Source of the DNA: CAZFDE01 sp964517795
GTDB lineage: Bacteria > Planctomycetota > Phycisphaerae > Sedimentisphaerales > Anaerobacaceae
Direction: 5' to 3'
Assembly: GCA_964517795.1 (NCBI GenBank)
Contig: CAZFDE010000014.1
Coordinates: 1-44,402, forward strand
Length of the DNA: 44,402 bases
The translations under genes were made by a program, and so were the position numbers. The notes below the pieces were generated by a model, which was given only the letters and a program-made list of their open reading frames with translations, searched no databases and was not told the origin of the DNA. Below are positions 33,909 through 41,517 of this stretch, piece by piece (the stretch's first letter is position 1; the number at the start of each line of letters is the position of its first letter).

Positions 33909-35381
33909 TTAATGTTCAAACGATTCGTAGCCGGAGTAGTTCGGCGCTTCCTTGGTAATCTGGATATCGTGCGGGTGCGATTCGTTCACCGAGGCGGCGC
34001 TGATGCGGACGAATTTCGCCTTGGCCCGCAGCTCCTCGATATCGCGTGCGCCGCAGTAGCCCATTCCGGCCCGCAGGCCGCCGACGAGCTGATACACGAA
34101 ATCGCCCAGATAGCCGCGATACGGCACGCGCCCCTCGACCCCTTCGGGTACGAGTTTATTGGCGGTTTTGACCTCTTTCTGACCGTAGCGGTCCGCCGAG
34201 CCTTTGACCATCGCACCCAGCGACCCCATCCCGCGGTACTCCTTGAACTGCCGGCCGCGGTAGATCACCAACTGGCCCGGGCTTTCGTTCAAGCCCGCGA
34301 ACAGCGACCCGAGCATCACGCAGTGCGCCCCGGCCGCGATCGCCTTGCTGATATCGCCGGATTGACGGATGCCGCCGTCGGCGATGACCGGGATATCGTA
34401 TTTTTCCGCAGCCCCGGCACAATTCATAATCGCGGTCACCTGCGGCACCCCCACGCCGGAGATCACCCGCGTGGTACAGATCGCTCCGGGGCCGATACCG
34501 ACTTTGACGGCGTTGGCGCCGGCCTTGATCAGATCGACCGTCGCTTCGGCGGTTGCGACATTGCCGGCGATCACATCGATATCGTATTTGCTTTTGATGG
34601 CCTTGACCGTCTCGATCACATTTTGCGAATGACCGTGAGCGGTATCCACCACGATCACATCAACTTCGGCTTCGATCAGTGCGGCGATCCGATCATGATC
34701 CAGAACACCGACGGCCGCACCGGTTCGCAGCCGCCCACGTTCATCGCGGGCCGCTAAGGGATACTGTTGGACCCGGTCGATATCCCGCATTGTGATCAGG
34801 CCCGCCAGTTCGCCGTCGCCGTTGACCAGCAGCAGCTTTTCGACCTTGTGCTTTTGCAGGATTTCCTTGGCCTGTTCGAGGGTTGTCTCGGCCGGGCCGG
34901 TTACGAGCTTATCTTTGGTCATCACCTCGCTGATCTGGACTTCGTAATCCTTGAGGAATTTCAGGTCACGCCGCGTCAGGATACCGACCAGCTTGCGGCC
35001 GTCAACAATCGGGATGCCCGAAACATTCTGCTCGTTCATCAGGTCCCGCGCCCGCGAGACCGGCTCGGCGGGTGAGAGGGTAACCGGATCGATGATCACG
35101 CCGTTTTCCGAACGTTTGACCTTGGCGACCTCGCGCTGCTGCTGCTCGATCGTCAGGTTCTTATGAATAATACCGATTCCGCCTTCCTGGGCCAGCGCGA
35201 TCGCCAGCGCCGATTCGGTGACCGTATCCATCGCCGCCGAGATGATCGGGATATGGATCTCGATCCGGTTGGTCAGTTTCGTATGCGTCTGAGCCTGGCT
35301 GGGCACCAGATCGCTCTTGGCGGGCACCAGCAGCACATCGTCAAATGTGATCCCTTCGGCAATGATCTTGTCTTTGCTCAT
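33909..35381 (-). CDS. guaB: IMP dehydrogenase
   Basis: A 490-residue enzyme oxidising IMP to XMP with NAD+, the first committed step of GMP synthesis. The barrel opens with ITFDDVLLVP and TKLTNRIEIHIPIISAAMDTVT-like sequence; the CBS pair (94-205, the Bateman module) is intact, which often gives nucleotide control; the catalytic cysteine is C302 in GPGAICTTR, and GYLGDFVYQLVGGLRAGMGYCG forms part of the C-terminal region. GGGAGA lies 5-6 nt before the ATG. guaA follows by 9 bp. A clear promoter is 38 bp upstream. Confidence 0.98.
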   Translation of the reverse strand: MSKDKIIAEGITFDDVLLVPAKSDLVPSQAQTHTKLTNRIEIHIPIISAAMDTVTESALAIALAQEGGIGIIHKNLTIEQQQREVAKVKRSENGVIIDPVTLSPAEPVSRARDLMNEQNVSGIPIVDGRKLVGILTRRDLKFLKDYEVQISEVMTKDKLVTGPAETTLEQAKEILQKHKVEKLLLVNGDGELAGLITMRDIDRVQQYPLAARDERGRLRTGAAVGVLDHDRIAALIEAEVDVIVVDTAHGHSQNVIETVKAIKSKYDIDVIAGNVATAEATVDLIKAGANAVKVGIGPGAICTTRVISGVGVPQVTAIMNCAGAAEKYDIPVIADGGIRQSGDISKAIAAGAHCVMLGSLFAGLNESPGQLVIYRGRQFKEYRGMGSLGAMVKGSADRYGQKEVKTANKLVPEGVEGRVPYRGYLGDFVYQLVGGLRAGMGYCGARDIEELRAKAKFVRISAASVNESHPHDIQITKEAPNYSGYESFEH

Positions 35382-35418
35382 CGTTCTCTCCCGATTTCAG
35401 GGTTTTAATAATCCGGTC

Positions 35419-35447
35419 AGTCTAAGAAAATCCCCCCGGACCGTCAA
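35419..35447 (-). promoter_or_regulatory. Sigma-70-type promoter of guaBA
   Basis: On the minus strand TTGACG (35447-35442) and TAGACT (35424-35419) are 17 bp apart. The predicted start of transcription, near 35412, leaves a leader of about 30 nt. Confidence 0.7.
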
Positions 35448-35539
35448 GAACATTCCATTTTTGCATCTTTTGCATGCAACCGGGATATGAGCGGAAGACA
35501 CCGCGTAAACAGGCGGGTGACCGACTGCGGGGCTTTGTC

Positions 35540-35758
35540 TTATTTATGGAGCTGGTCGCGATCGTAGGTTTGCTTTTCGTGTTTCTGCAGGCGGTCAGCA
35601 TAGGCCTTGAATTCCTCGTTGGCCTTTTCCAACCGATCCGCGTTTCGCGGCCGTTTCTTCTCTTTCTGGTCCATGATAAAATTGTACACATAGTATATCA
35701 CCCAGCCCACGGCCAGAAAACCGATCAGCGGCAGCATGATCTTCCAGAAATTATCCAT
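35540..35758 (-). CDS. Small single-span membrane protein, 72 residues
   Basis: A short protein with one N-terminal hydrophobic helix (about 5-28, IMLPLIGFLAVGWVIYYVYNF) and a highly charged, helical C-terminal part (30-72, ANEEFKAYADRLQKHEKQ), probably coiled coil. GAGGA stands 7 nt before the ATG, supporting a real gene. I do not recognise a family. It ends about 93 bp before the guaB promoter, on the same strand, and lies divergent to the sulfatase gene. It may be a membrane-tethered scaffold or accessory protein; this is only a description of its shape. Confidence 0.72.
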   Translation of the reverse strand: MDNFWKIMLPLIGFLAVGWVIYYVYNFIMDQKEKKRPRNADRLEKANEEFKAYADRLQKHEKQTYDRDQLHK

Positions 35759-35830
35759 CGCAGCGTCCTCGCATTTTGGTTTCGTTCGTTTGCCCTATAC
35801 TAATCCAAATCGAGCCAAAATGAAAGCCCT

Positions 35831-35858
35831 TTGCGAATTTCTCGAAATATACTATAAT
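35831..35858 (+). promoter_or_regulatory. Sigma-70-type promoter of the sulfatase gene
   Basis: TTGCGA (35831-35836) and a perfect TATAAT (35853-35858) are 16 bp apart. The ATG at 35879 lies 20 bp after the -10, giving a very short leader. Confidence 0.62.
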
Positions 35859-35878
35859 TCTCTTTTTGGGAAAACCGA

Positions 35879-37459
35879 ATGCAGCAGATGCAACGACGTC
35901 AATTTCTTCGCTATATCGGCGGTACCGCGGCCGCGGCCCTGTTTTCGGGCTGTACGTCCCCGCAGAGCAGATCAAACCAATCTGACCGGCCGCCGAATGT
36001 GATTATCTGCACCTGCGACCAGCTTCGCGCGTTTGCGGTCGGCTGTTACGGCAACCCGGCCGTTCGCACGCCCAATATCGACCGTCTGGCCGCCGAAGGC
36101 GTCCGGTTTGAAACCGCGGTTACCAACAATCCGGCCTGCACGCCCGCCCGTTCGGTTATTCTTTCGGGTCAATACAGCCGCACGGCAACCGGCTCGGTCG
36201 TCAACTGCGGCGAACCGTCCGCAACCCGCAAGATATTTCCGCAACTGACGCTGGCCGAACGATTGAAAGATCAGGGCTATCAAACTGCGATCATCGGAAA
36301 ATGGCACATGCACGCCCGGCCTGAATTGGTCGGCTTCGACACGGCCTTCTACCCGAACGTCCAGCACCGCCATTACGGCCAGACATTCCACACCCACGAT
36401 GACAAACACTTCGTACTGGAGCAGTTCAGCCCGGCCTACGAAATCGAGAATGTCAAACAGTTTCTGAAATCGCAAACCGCAGATCAGCCGTTTTTCCTGT
36501 ACTACAACATCTCGCCGCCGCACCACCCCGTCGGCCCAAAACATATGCCCCCCGAATACACCGAAATGTACGACCCCGACAAAATTCCCATGCGGGCCAA
36601 CACGAACGTTGATTTCTCCAAGCCCTTTACCAAGGGCGGATTTTTCGAAGCGATCAAACCCGGCGATCCCGACAATCCGAAAACATGGCGGCAGTATTAC
36701 GATTTCTGGTTCAACACCTATTACAATTCCGATTACTTCAACGCCTGGTACGCCGATACGCCGCCTGTCGATTCGGTCCCGCTGCCCAAGGGCTTCGATC
36801 TGCGCGACCTGACCGCCCTGTATTACGGGGCCGTCACCTGTGTCGATGATCGTGTCGGCGAACTGCTCGAATCGCTCAGGGACAACAACCTGGAGAGCGA
36901 CACAATTGTCGTTTTTGTTTCCGATCACGGTGACAACCTCGGCAGCCACGGCAACTTTAATAAGAATATCCTCTTGGAAGAATCGATCCGCATCCCGATG
37001 ATTCTCCGCTGGCCCGGTCGCATTGCCGCCGGTGTCAATGATAAACAGATCGCGGGCCTGATAGACCTGGCGCCCACACTGCTGGATCTTTGCGGCTTCG
37101 ATGTCCCCGGCGGTATGCAGGGCCGCAGCCTCAAACCAATGCTCACCCAAAAGGTCGATGCACTGGCGGGCAACGTTGCATATATCGAAACCGATTGCGG
37201 CCAGATCGGCATCCGCACTGCGACCCATCTGTTCGGTATGCAGATCGATATCCACACCCGCCGCATCGTTAACGAATCGCTCTACTTTTTCGATCTGCGG
37301 ACCGATCCGCTGCAGCAGCACAACCTGGCCGGTACAACCGAACAGGCCGACATTGCCCAGGATCTGCACCGCCGGCTTCTCGAATGGCACCACCGCACCC
37401 CCTGGATGCAGGATAACACCGAAACAAAACAGCCCGGCTATGCCTATTCAGACAAATGA
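35879..37459 (+). CDS. Exported sulfatase lipoprotein with Tat-like signal
   Basis: A 526-residue type I sulfatase. The signal has a twin arginine (QRRQFLRYIGG, residues 5-15), a hydrophobic core and a lipobox-like LFSGC ending at C25, so it is probably folded, exported by Tat and lipid-anchored. The active-site motif is C87-T-P-A-R in NNPACTPARS, where the cysteine becomes formylglycine. Metal-ligand regions are ICTCDQLRA (D47, with Gln in place of a second Asp) and VSDHGDNLGSHG. IIGKWHMH and NISPPHHPVG belong to the substrate-side region. No formylglycine-generating enzyme is encoded in the window, so maturation depends on one elsewhere. Sulfated polysaccharides are the usual substrates of planctomycete sulfatases; the actual one is unknown. 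A second ATG at 35888 is possible. Confidence 0.92.
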   Translation: MQQMQRRQFLRYIGGTAAAALFSGCTSPQSRSNQSDRPPNVIICTCDQLRAFAVGCYGNPAVRTPNIDRLAAEGVRFETAVTNNPACTPARSVILSGQYSRTATGSVVNCGEPSATRKIFPQLTLAERLKDQGYQTAIIGKWHMHARPELVGFDTAFYPNVQHRHYGQTFHTHDDKHFVLEQFSPAYEIENVKQFLKSQTADQPFFLYYNISPPHHPVGPKHMPPEYTEMYDPDKIPMRANTNVDFSKPFTKGGFFEAIKPGDPDNPKTWRQYYDFWFNTYYNSDYFNAWYADTPPVDSVPLPKGFDLRDLTALYYGAVTCVDDRVGELLESLRDNNLESDTIVVFVSDHGDNLGSHGNFNKNILLEESIRIPMILRWPGRIAAGVNDKQIAGLIDLAPTLLDLCGFDVPGGMQGRSLKPMLTQKVDALAGNVAYIETDCGQIGIRTATHLFGMQIDIHTRRIVNESLYFFDLRTDPLQQHNLAGTTEQADIAQDLHRRLLEWHHRTPWMQDNTETKQPGYAYSDK

Positions 37460-37467
37460 AAATTGCA

Positions 37468-37495
37468 TTGCATTTTTGCGCCGATACCGCATAAT
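37468..37495 (+). promoter_or_regulatory. Candidate promoter of the polytopic membrane protein gene
   Basis: TTGCAT (37468-37473) and CATAAT (37490-37495) are 16 bp apart, directly after the sulfatase stop codon. The leader to the ATG at 37523 is about 20 nt. Confidence 0.42.
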
Positions 37496-37522
37496 GGCAT
37501 CTGCTGATTGGAAGGCACATAT

Positions 37523-38434
37523 ATGGAAATGAACTGGTTCATCAAGGCACGATTGATACTGAGTCTCGCATCCGGCGTGCTGATCGTCGGTTTCGGCGGC
37601 GCCCGCTTGCTCGATACGCCCGATCCGTATACCCCAATCGCTTTGGCCTGCGGCGCGATCAACTTGCCGGCCGCAATCGGTTTGGTCGCCCTGTGCCTGC
37701 TGACCGGCGTGATCGGTTATCTGGTTACCTGGCCGTACGGACGGCGATTGGGAATCCTCGCCGTACCCGCCGGGCTTACCTGGTGGGCCATGAAAACCGC
37801 CTCAGTCACCGCATATCTGCAGGGACGCAATGACTTTATCTTTCGCCAGTCGTTTTATGCCGCCGTGCGGTTCGAACCGTTGTTCTGGCTGTTGCTCGTG
37901 ATGGCCGGTTTTGCCGGCGTCTTCGGCGCATCCAAATGCTTTCCTTCGGGTATCCATTACCTGCACGAGATCGGTAAAAAACCGAAAAACGATAATTTCC
38001 TGACCATGGCCGGTGCCCTGATCGGCTCGGTCGTTTTTGCCCAGGTCTTCGTCAGTATCTTCGCCCAGGACTTCAAATTCCAGGACACCAGCATCGGCAT
38101 GATCCACGGCCAGCCGCTCAAAGGCCAGGTTATCTTCGGCGTATTCGCCGGTTTTGCGATAACCGCATTTATCATCCAGAAATTCTTCGCCCGCAGCTAT
38201 CTCTGGCCGATCCTCGGCAGCGGGCTGGTCAGTGGATTTGCGATCGTTACCTATATGAAAACCGATGTCCAGCAGCAACTCTCGGCTTTCGCTCCGGTCT
38301 TCTACAGCACAGCCGTCGCCGCGATCCTGCCGGTCCAGATCGTCTCGGTCGGCGCCTTGGGCGCGATCTACGGCTACTGGCTGGCTGTGCGATACGAACA
38401 CTGGCGAAAGCACGAAATGGTCGAACCAACATAA
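37523..38434 (+). CDS. Polytopic membrane protein, function unknown
   Basis: A 303-residue protein with about seven to eight hydrophobic segments (about 10-26, 45-68, 76-92, 115-135, 158-180, 205-222, 228-245 and 265-285). No catalytic motif, signal peptide or transporter signature is recognised. The region after the fourth helix (GASKCFPSGIHYLHEIGKKPKNDN) is polar. I use the ATG at 37523 because GGAAGG lies 7 nt upstream; an in-frame TTG at 37508 is less likely. The gene follows the sulfatase by 63 bp and has its own candidate promoter, so it may or may not be cotranscribed. I do not know the family. Confidence 0.75.
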   Translation: MEMNWFIKARLILSLASGVLIVGFGGARLLDTPDPYTPIALACGAINLPAAIGLVALCLLTGVIGYLVTWPYGRRLGILAVPAGLTWWAMKTASVTAYLQGRNDFIFRQSFYAAVRFEPLFWLLLVMAGFAGVFGASKCFPSGIHYLHEIGKKPKNDNFLTMAGALIGSVVFAQVFVSIFAQDFKFQDTSIGMIHGQPLKGQVIFGVFAGFAITAFIIQKFFARSYLWPILGSGLVSGFAIVTYMKTDVQQQLSAFAPVFYSTAVAAILPVQIVSVGALGAIYGYWLAVRYEHWRKHEMVEPT

Positions 38435-38633
38435 ATTCAATTCGTAAAAAACCGTATAAGAGTTTTTATCCGAACCATAAAAAAACGTATCTTCTTTATT
38501 AATATAAGGTTAGAGTTTTATTGTCCGATAACCGGTTCGGGATTTTTAAACAAATTCAAAAATCGTTGTTTTTCCCCTCAAAATTAGCCGAAGATATAGG
38601 TAACAGGCCGGATGCAGCGTGGCAAATGAACTA

Positions 38634-38661
38634 AGTCTAACAGCCGGACGTAGTTAGGACT
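38634..38661 (+). promoter_or_regulatory. csrA leader hairpin with GGA in the loop
   Basis: AGTCTAAC (38634-38641) can pair with GTTAGGACT (38653-38661) as an 8-bp stem with one bulged G. The 11-nt loop contains GGA (38646-38648), the core of CsrA-binding sites. The hairpin ends 24 nt before the csrA ATG, and the Shine-Dalgarno AAGGAG (38675-38680) has the A-N-GGA pattern too. This fits autogenous translational control, as known for CsrA in other bacteria; here it is inferred. Confidence 0.55.
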
Positions 38662-38685
38662 GCCCACCGCGGCCAAGGAGATAGG

Positions 38686-38871
38686 ATGTTAGTACTGAGC
38701 AGACAAAAGGATGAGTCGATTATGATCGGCGATGATGTGGAGATCACCATCGTTGATGTCCGCGGCGATAAGGTGCGGCTCGGCATCAACGCCCCCAAAA
38801 AGATCCCCGTCCACCGCAAAGAAGTTTACGAAGCCATCCAGCGCGAAAAAAACAACAATGGCGAAAAGTAA
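38686..38871 (+). CDS. csrA: Carbon storage regulator CsrA
   Basis: A 61-residue RNA-binding dimer that blocks or stabilises mRNAs carrying GGA motifs. It starts with the diagnostic MLVLSRQKDESIMIGDD; the RNA-contact residues L4 and R6 at the start and R44 in VHRKEVYEAIQ are in place, and the length is that of the E. coli protein (61). AAGGAG lies before the ATG. It stands alone; the partner FliW and flagellar genes often found beside csrA are not in the window. The leader of about 250 bp is A/T-rich, with several GGA triplets and a likely loop-presented GGA (38634-38661). Confidence 0.97.
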   Translation: MLVLSRQKDESIMIGDDVEITIVDVRGDKVRLGINAPKKIPVHRKEVYEAIQREKNNNGEK

Positions 38872-39083
38872 TGCTCGCACTTTATTGTCATTTCAAGCCA
38901 ATTCAAGAAACCGTATCGCACGTTTGACGTCTTAATATTTCGGGCTTATCGTCGAATAATTCAGATCCAGCTTCCATATCGCATACGCCCTCGGTTCAAC
39001 CGCCCGTTTGGACATCGGCGAGTCAGGCGAAATGATAATTTTCGTTGGTTCACTGCTTAAGGTGTCGATTGGCCTGTGGCTAT

Positions 39084-39746
39084 CTATTGCGGATCCACAT
39101 CATGCGGCAGATGTTCGAGCGGACAGCCCGGACAGCGGGCCCTGGGCTTGCAGTAATCCTTGCCGGTACAGACCAGCAGCGCGTGGTACTCATTGAACAA
39201 TTGCACATCCTCGGGCAGGTTCGACTCGAACAGTTCGCGCAGCGATTCGTAATCGCAAAATTCACGGTCGATCAGTCCGTGCCGCACAGCGATCCGCGCG
39301 GTATAGGCATCGACGACAAAGACCGGCCGACCGAAGGCGTACAGCAGGATCGAATCGGCGGTCTCGCGGCCGACGCCATTGATCGACAACAATTCCTCGC
39401 GCAGCCGTACGGTATCGATCTGCGTGAGCGTTTCGACCTCGCCGCCATATTGGTCGAACAGCCAGTCGAGAAAGCACTTGAGCCGCCTGGCCTTGACGTT
39501 GAAATAGCCGGCCGGGCGGATCAACGCCGCCAGCGATTCCGGCGGCATCTCGTGCAGCACCGCCGGGTCCAGCGCATCGGCATTTTTGAGGTTATCGATG
39601 GCCCTGGTCACATTGGCCCAACTGGTGTTCTGGGTCAGGATCGCGCCGACGATCGTCTCGAACGGACCGTCACCGGGCCACCAGTGCTGCGGGCCGAACC
39701 GCGCGAACAGCAAGTCATAAATTTCACGGATCGATGAGTTATTCAT
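39084..39746 (-). CDS. Endonuclease III-like DNA glycosylase, MagIII-type
   Basis: A 220-residue base-excision repair protein of the HhH-GPD superfamily. The helix-hairpin-helix (LLSINGVGRETADSILLYAF, 119-138) has E128 where endonuclease III has its catalytic lysine, and D146 in VVDAYTAR is the conserved aspartate. This pattern is that of monofunctional glycosylases such as Helicobacter MagIII (3-methyladenine), not of a bifunctional AP lyase. C-terminal cysteines are C193, C199, C205 and C208; the last cysteine of the classical four-cysteine iron-sulphur motif is missing (Pro214 is there), so cluster binding is uncertain. I start at the ATG at 39746; it has no Shine-Dalgarno, but a -10 element lies 7 nt upstream, so the mRNA may be leaderless. 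Upstream codons continue in frame but cross the divergent gene. Confidence 0.85.
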   Translation of the reverse strand: MNNSSIREIYDLLFARFGPQHWWPGDGPFETIVGAILTQNTSWANVTRAIDNLKNADALDPAVLHEMPPESLAALIRPAGYFNVKARRLKCFLDWLFDQYGGEVETLTQIDTVRLREELLSINGVGRETADSILLYAFGRPVFVVDAYTARIAVRHGLIDREFCDYESLRELFESNLPEDVQLFNEYHALLVCTGKDYCKPRARCPGCPLEHLPHDVDPQ

Positions 39747-39753
39747 GTTCGCT

Positions 39754-39781
39754 ATTGTAATTTTTCTGCGTTTGCGGTAAA
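39754..39781 (-). promoter_or_regulatory. Promoter of the glycosylase gene, possibly leaderless
   Basis: On the minus strand TTTACC (39781-39776) and TACAAT (39759-39754) are 16 bp apart. The -10 ends 7 nt before the ATG, so transcription may begin at or next to the A of the start codon. Confidence 0.5.
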
Positions 39782-39783
39782 GT
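39755..39783 (+). promoter_or_regulatory. Promoter of the CPBP protease gene
   Basis: TTGTAA (39755-39760) and TAAAGT (39778-39783) are 17 bp apart on the plus strand, each matching four of six. The elements coincide with those of the divergent promoter: each -35 lies over the other's -10. Confidence 0.48.
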
Positions 39784-39833
39784 CTGAATCGAAGGATGAA
39801 CCAAAAATTGCATAAAAAAGGAAACGGACACGG

Positions 39834-40679
39834 ATGGCCGCCAAAAAAACGCTGACCAACCCGCTGTTCAATTTTGCCGAGGATTCGTATTTCGAGCGGA
39901 CCGCCCGGCCGGTCTATGCGCTGTTTTTCCTGCTGCCGTTCATCGCGTTTTACGAAATCGGCACGATCCTGATCAATACCGATGTGTTGAACCAATCGCA
40001 GGTGCGGGTCGTCGCGTTCGTCTGGCTGCAGAATCTGCTGGCGTCGATGGGCTTCGGCGGCAAATTCGTCTGGGCCGCACCCGCTTTGGCGGTGTTTATC
40101 ATCCTGATCGCGCTGCAGTTAGCGTCGCGAAAGAACTGGCGATTCGAGCTGCCGGACGTGATCCCGATGGGGCTCGAATGTGTACTGCTGGCCGTACCGC
40201 TGATCGTATTGAGCTTATTTTTGAACAGTTCGCAAGCCCCCCCGCCGCCGCAATCGGAATATGCCCCCACGCTCTCGGCGACAATGGCGGCCGCTGCCGA
40301 CCCCGGTCATTCCCTGCTGGCCGATGTGGTGACCGGTGTGGGTGCGGGGATTTACGAAGAGCTGGTCTTTCGGCTGATCCTGATATCGCTGCTGATGCTG
40401 CTGCTGCAGGATCTGATGCGGATCAATCACCGAACGGCCGTGATCATCGCGGTCCTGGTTTCGGCGGCCCTGTTCAGCGCCCATCACCATATTTTCTTTA
40501 TCGAAGGACGCTTCGCTCAGAGCGCCCCGTTCGATGTAACCGAGTTCACATTCCGAACATTGGCGGGCGTTTACTTTGCGATGCTCTATGCGGTTCGCGG
40601 ATTCGGAATAACCGCAGGCACACACGCCTTTTACGATATCATTGCAACCGTCATCAACGCGATGTTTTTTGCACGATAA
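39834..40679 (+). CDS. CPBP-family intramembrane glutamic protease
   Basis: A 281-residue membrane protein of the CAAX protease/bacteriocin-processing family. The signature motifs are present: EELVFR (E175, E176, R180; EExxxR), FSAHHH (F214 and H217) and HAFYD (H264, D268). About seven hydrophobic helices are seen (about 27-45, 60-75, 81-97, 113-130, 165-195, 200-222 and 243-277). A proline-rich linker (QAPPPPQSEYAP) separates two of them. Members cleave peptides or prenylated proteins within the membrane, or act in toxin self-immunity; the substrate here is not known. AAAGGA lies about 11 nt before the ATG. It shares an 87-bp promoter region with the divergent glycosylase. Confidence 0.88.
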   Translation: MAAKKTLTNPLFNFAEDSYFERTARPVYALFFLLPFIAFYEIGTILINTDVLNQSQVRVVAFVWLQNLLASMGFGGKFVWAAPALAVFIILIALQLASRKNWRFELPDVIPMGLECVLLAVPLIVLSLFLNSSQAPPPPQSEYAPTLSATMAAAADPGHSLLADVVTGVGAGIYEELVFRLILISLLMLLLQDLMRINHRTAVIIAVLVSAALFSAHHHIFFIEGRFAQSAPFDVTEFTFRTLAGVYFAMLYAVRGFGITAGTHAFYDIIATVINAMFFAR

Positions 40680-40682
40680 AAA

Positions 40683-40712
40683 AATTGGGTTCGCGGGCAA
40701 TTCTTTAAATTT
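40683..40712 (+). terminator. Weak candidate terminator after the CPBP gene
   Basis: AATTG (40683-40687) and CAATT (40698-40702) may pair around a 10-nt loop, and the sequence after it is T-rich. The stem has only five pairs, mostly A-T, so support is low. Confidence 0.28.
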
Positions 40713-40814
40713 TTTATAAAATTTTTCGCTTCGCTTAATGCTTTCATTTCCGGCAGTTGCAAAATCTCCGTCCTATAACGGCTGCCGGCGGCCTTCTCAG
40801 TACTGAAAACAAAC

Positions 40815-40844
40815 TTGAATCGGGTACTGGATTTTTAGTATAAT
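40815..40844 (+). promoter_or_regulatory. Sigma-70-type promoter of the DUF2617 gene
   Basis: TTGAAT (40815-40820) and a perfect TATAAT (40839-40844) are 18 bp apart. The leader to the ATG at 40901 is about 50 nt. Confidence 0.65.
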
Positions 40845-40900
40845 ACACACTGTATTGAGAAGAGAAAAGACGTATCAAAGAAGGGGAGACGTGAGAAATT

Positions 40901-41449
40901 ATGGAATCGCCGCAAATAAATGTTGCAATTGAAGAGTTGTCTTTCAGCCTGTTCCAACGGCCGCTACATCCGGAACTGTTTCAAATTTTTGCCCGCCGTC
41001 AACTCAAAACGGGTAAATACGAAGCGGACATCTGGGTGACCGGCTGCACGCATGTGATCAGCGTTCACGCCGGCGATCTGTGCCTGGCGGAGGTGATTAG
41101 TACGCCGGGTCAGTTGCTGCCGCATCGCGGGCTGGTGGAACGATTCCGTTTTCGCGGTCCCCGCTCGCATAAATGCACGATTGCCCGCGGGCTTCATTAT
41201 ATGACCGATTTTCAGGTCGAAAAAATGAGCCCGAATCTGTATCAGCAAAGCCACACCGATCTGGAGCGGTTCGCCCGCAACCGCGGTGTGTTCGTGAAAT
41301 TCCCCGGGCTCGAGGTCGATGGGCTTCAGCCGTTCTGTTATATCGATTTTGAGGCTCGAAAAACCGAATTGCATATCCAGAGCTTCGCGGCCTATCCCGA
41401 CCAGGTCACGATCATCAAGACCCAGTCATTATTTGATTTTCAGTCCTGA
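40901..41449 (+). CDS. DUF2617-family protein
   Basis: A 182-residue soluble protein resembling the DUF2617 family, known to me from planctomycetes and some other bacteria. Features that match are the start (LSFSLFQRPLHPELFQIFARRQ), the GCTHVISVHAGDLCLAEVIS strand pair, LHYMTDFQVEKMSP in the middle and the closing FAAYPDQVTIIKTQSLFDF. The function of the family is not established. No signal peptide or membrane helix is seen. The ATG is preceded by GGGGAG at 12 nt, a little far, with a GTGAG closer. It stands alone with its own promoter and converges on the coiled-coil membrane protein gene. Confidence 0.72.
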   Translation: MESPQINVAIEELSFSLFQRPLHPELFQIFARRQLKTGKYEADIWVTGCTHVISVHAGDLCLAEVISTPGQLLPHRGLVERFRFRGPRSHKCTIARGLHYMTDFQVEKMSPNLYQQSHTDLERFARNRGVFVKFPGLEVDGLQPFCYIDFEARKTELHIQSFAAYPDQVTIIKTQSLFDFQS

Positions 41450-41517
41450 TACGGCCGATTTTCATCCGCTTGCCGCTTGCCGGCGATGGGTTTATCATAC
41501 CGCCTGAGAAAAAGCGG

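Noticed and set aside
33324..34757. 477-codon open frame on the plus strand opposite guaA and guaB
   Set aside because: It runs antisense to two certain genes; GATC/ATCG-rich codon use leaves long stop-free antisense frames throughout this window.
35972..37393. 473-codon open frame on the minus strand opposite the sulfatase
   Set aside because: Antisense to a gene with full sulfatase motifs; no signal of its own.
38985..39010. GGTTCAACC resembling a tRNA T-loop
   Set aside because: No pairing T-stem, anticodon arm or acceptor stem could be built around it.
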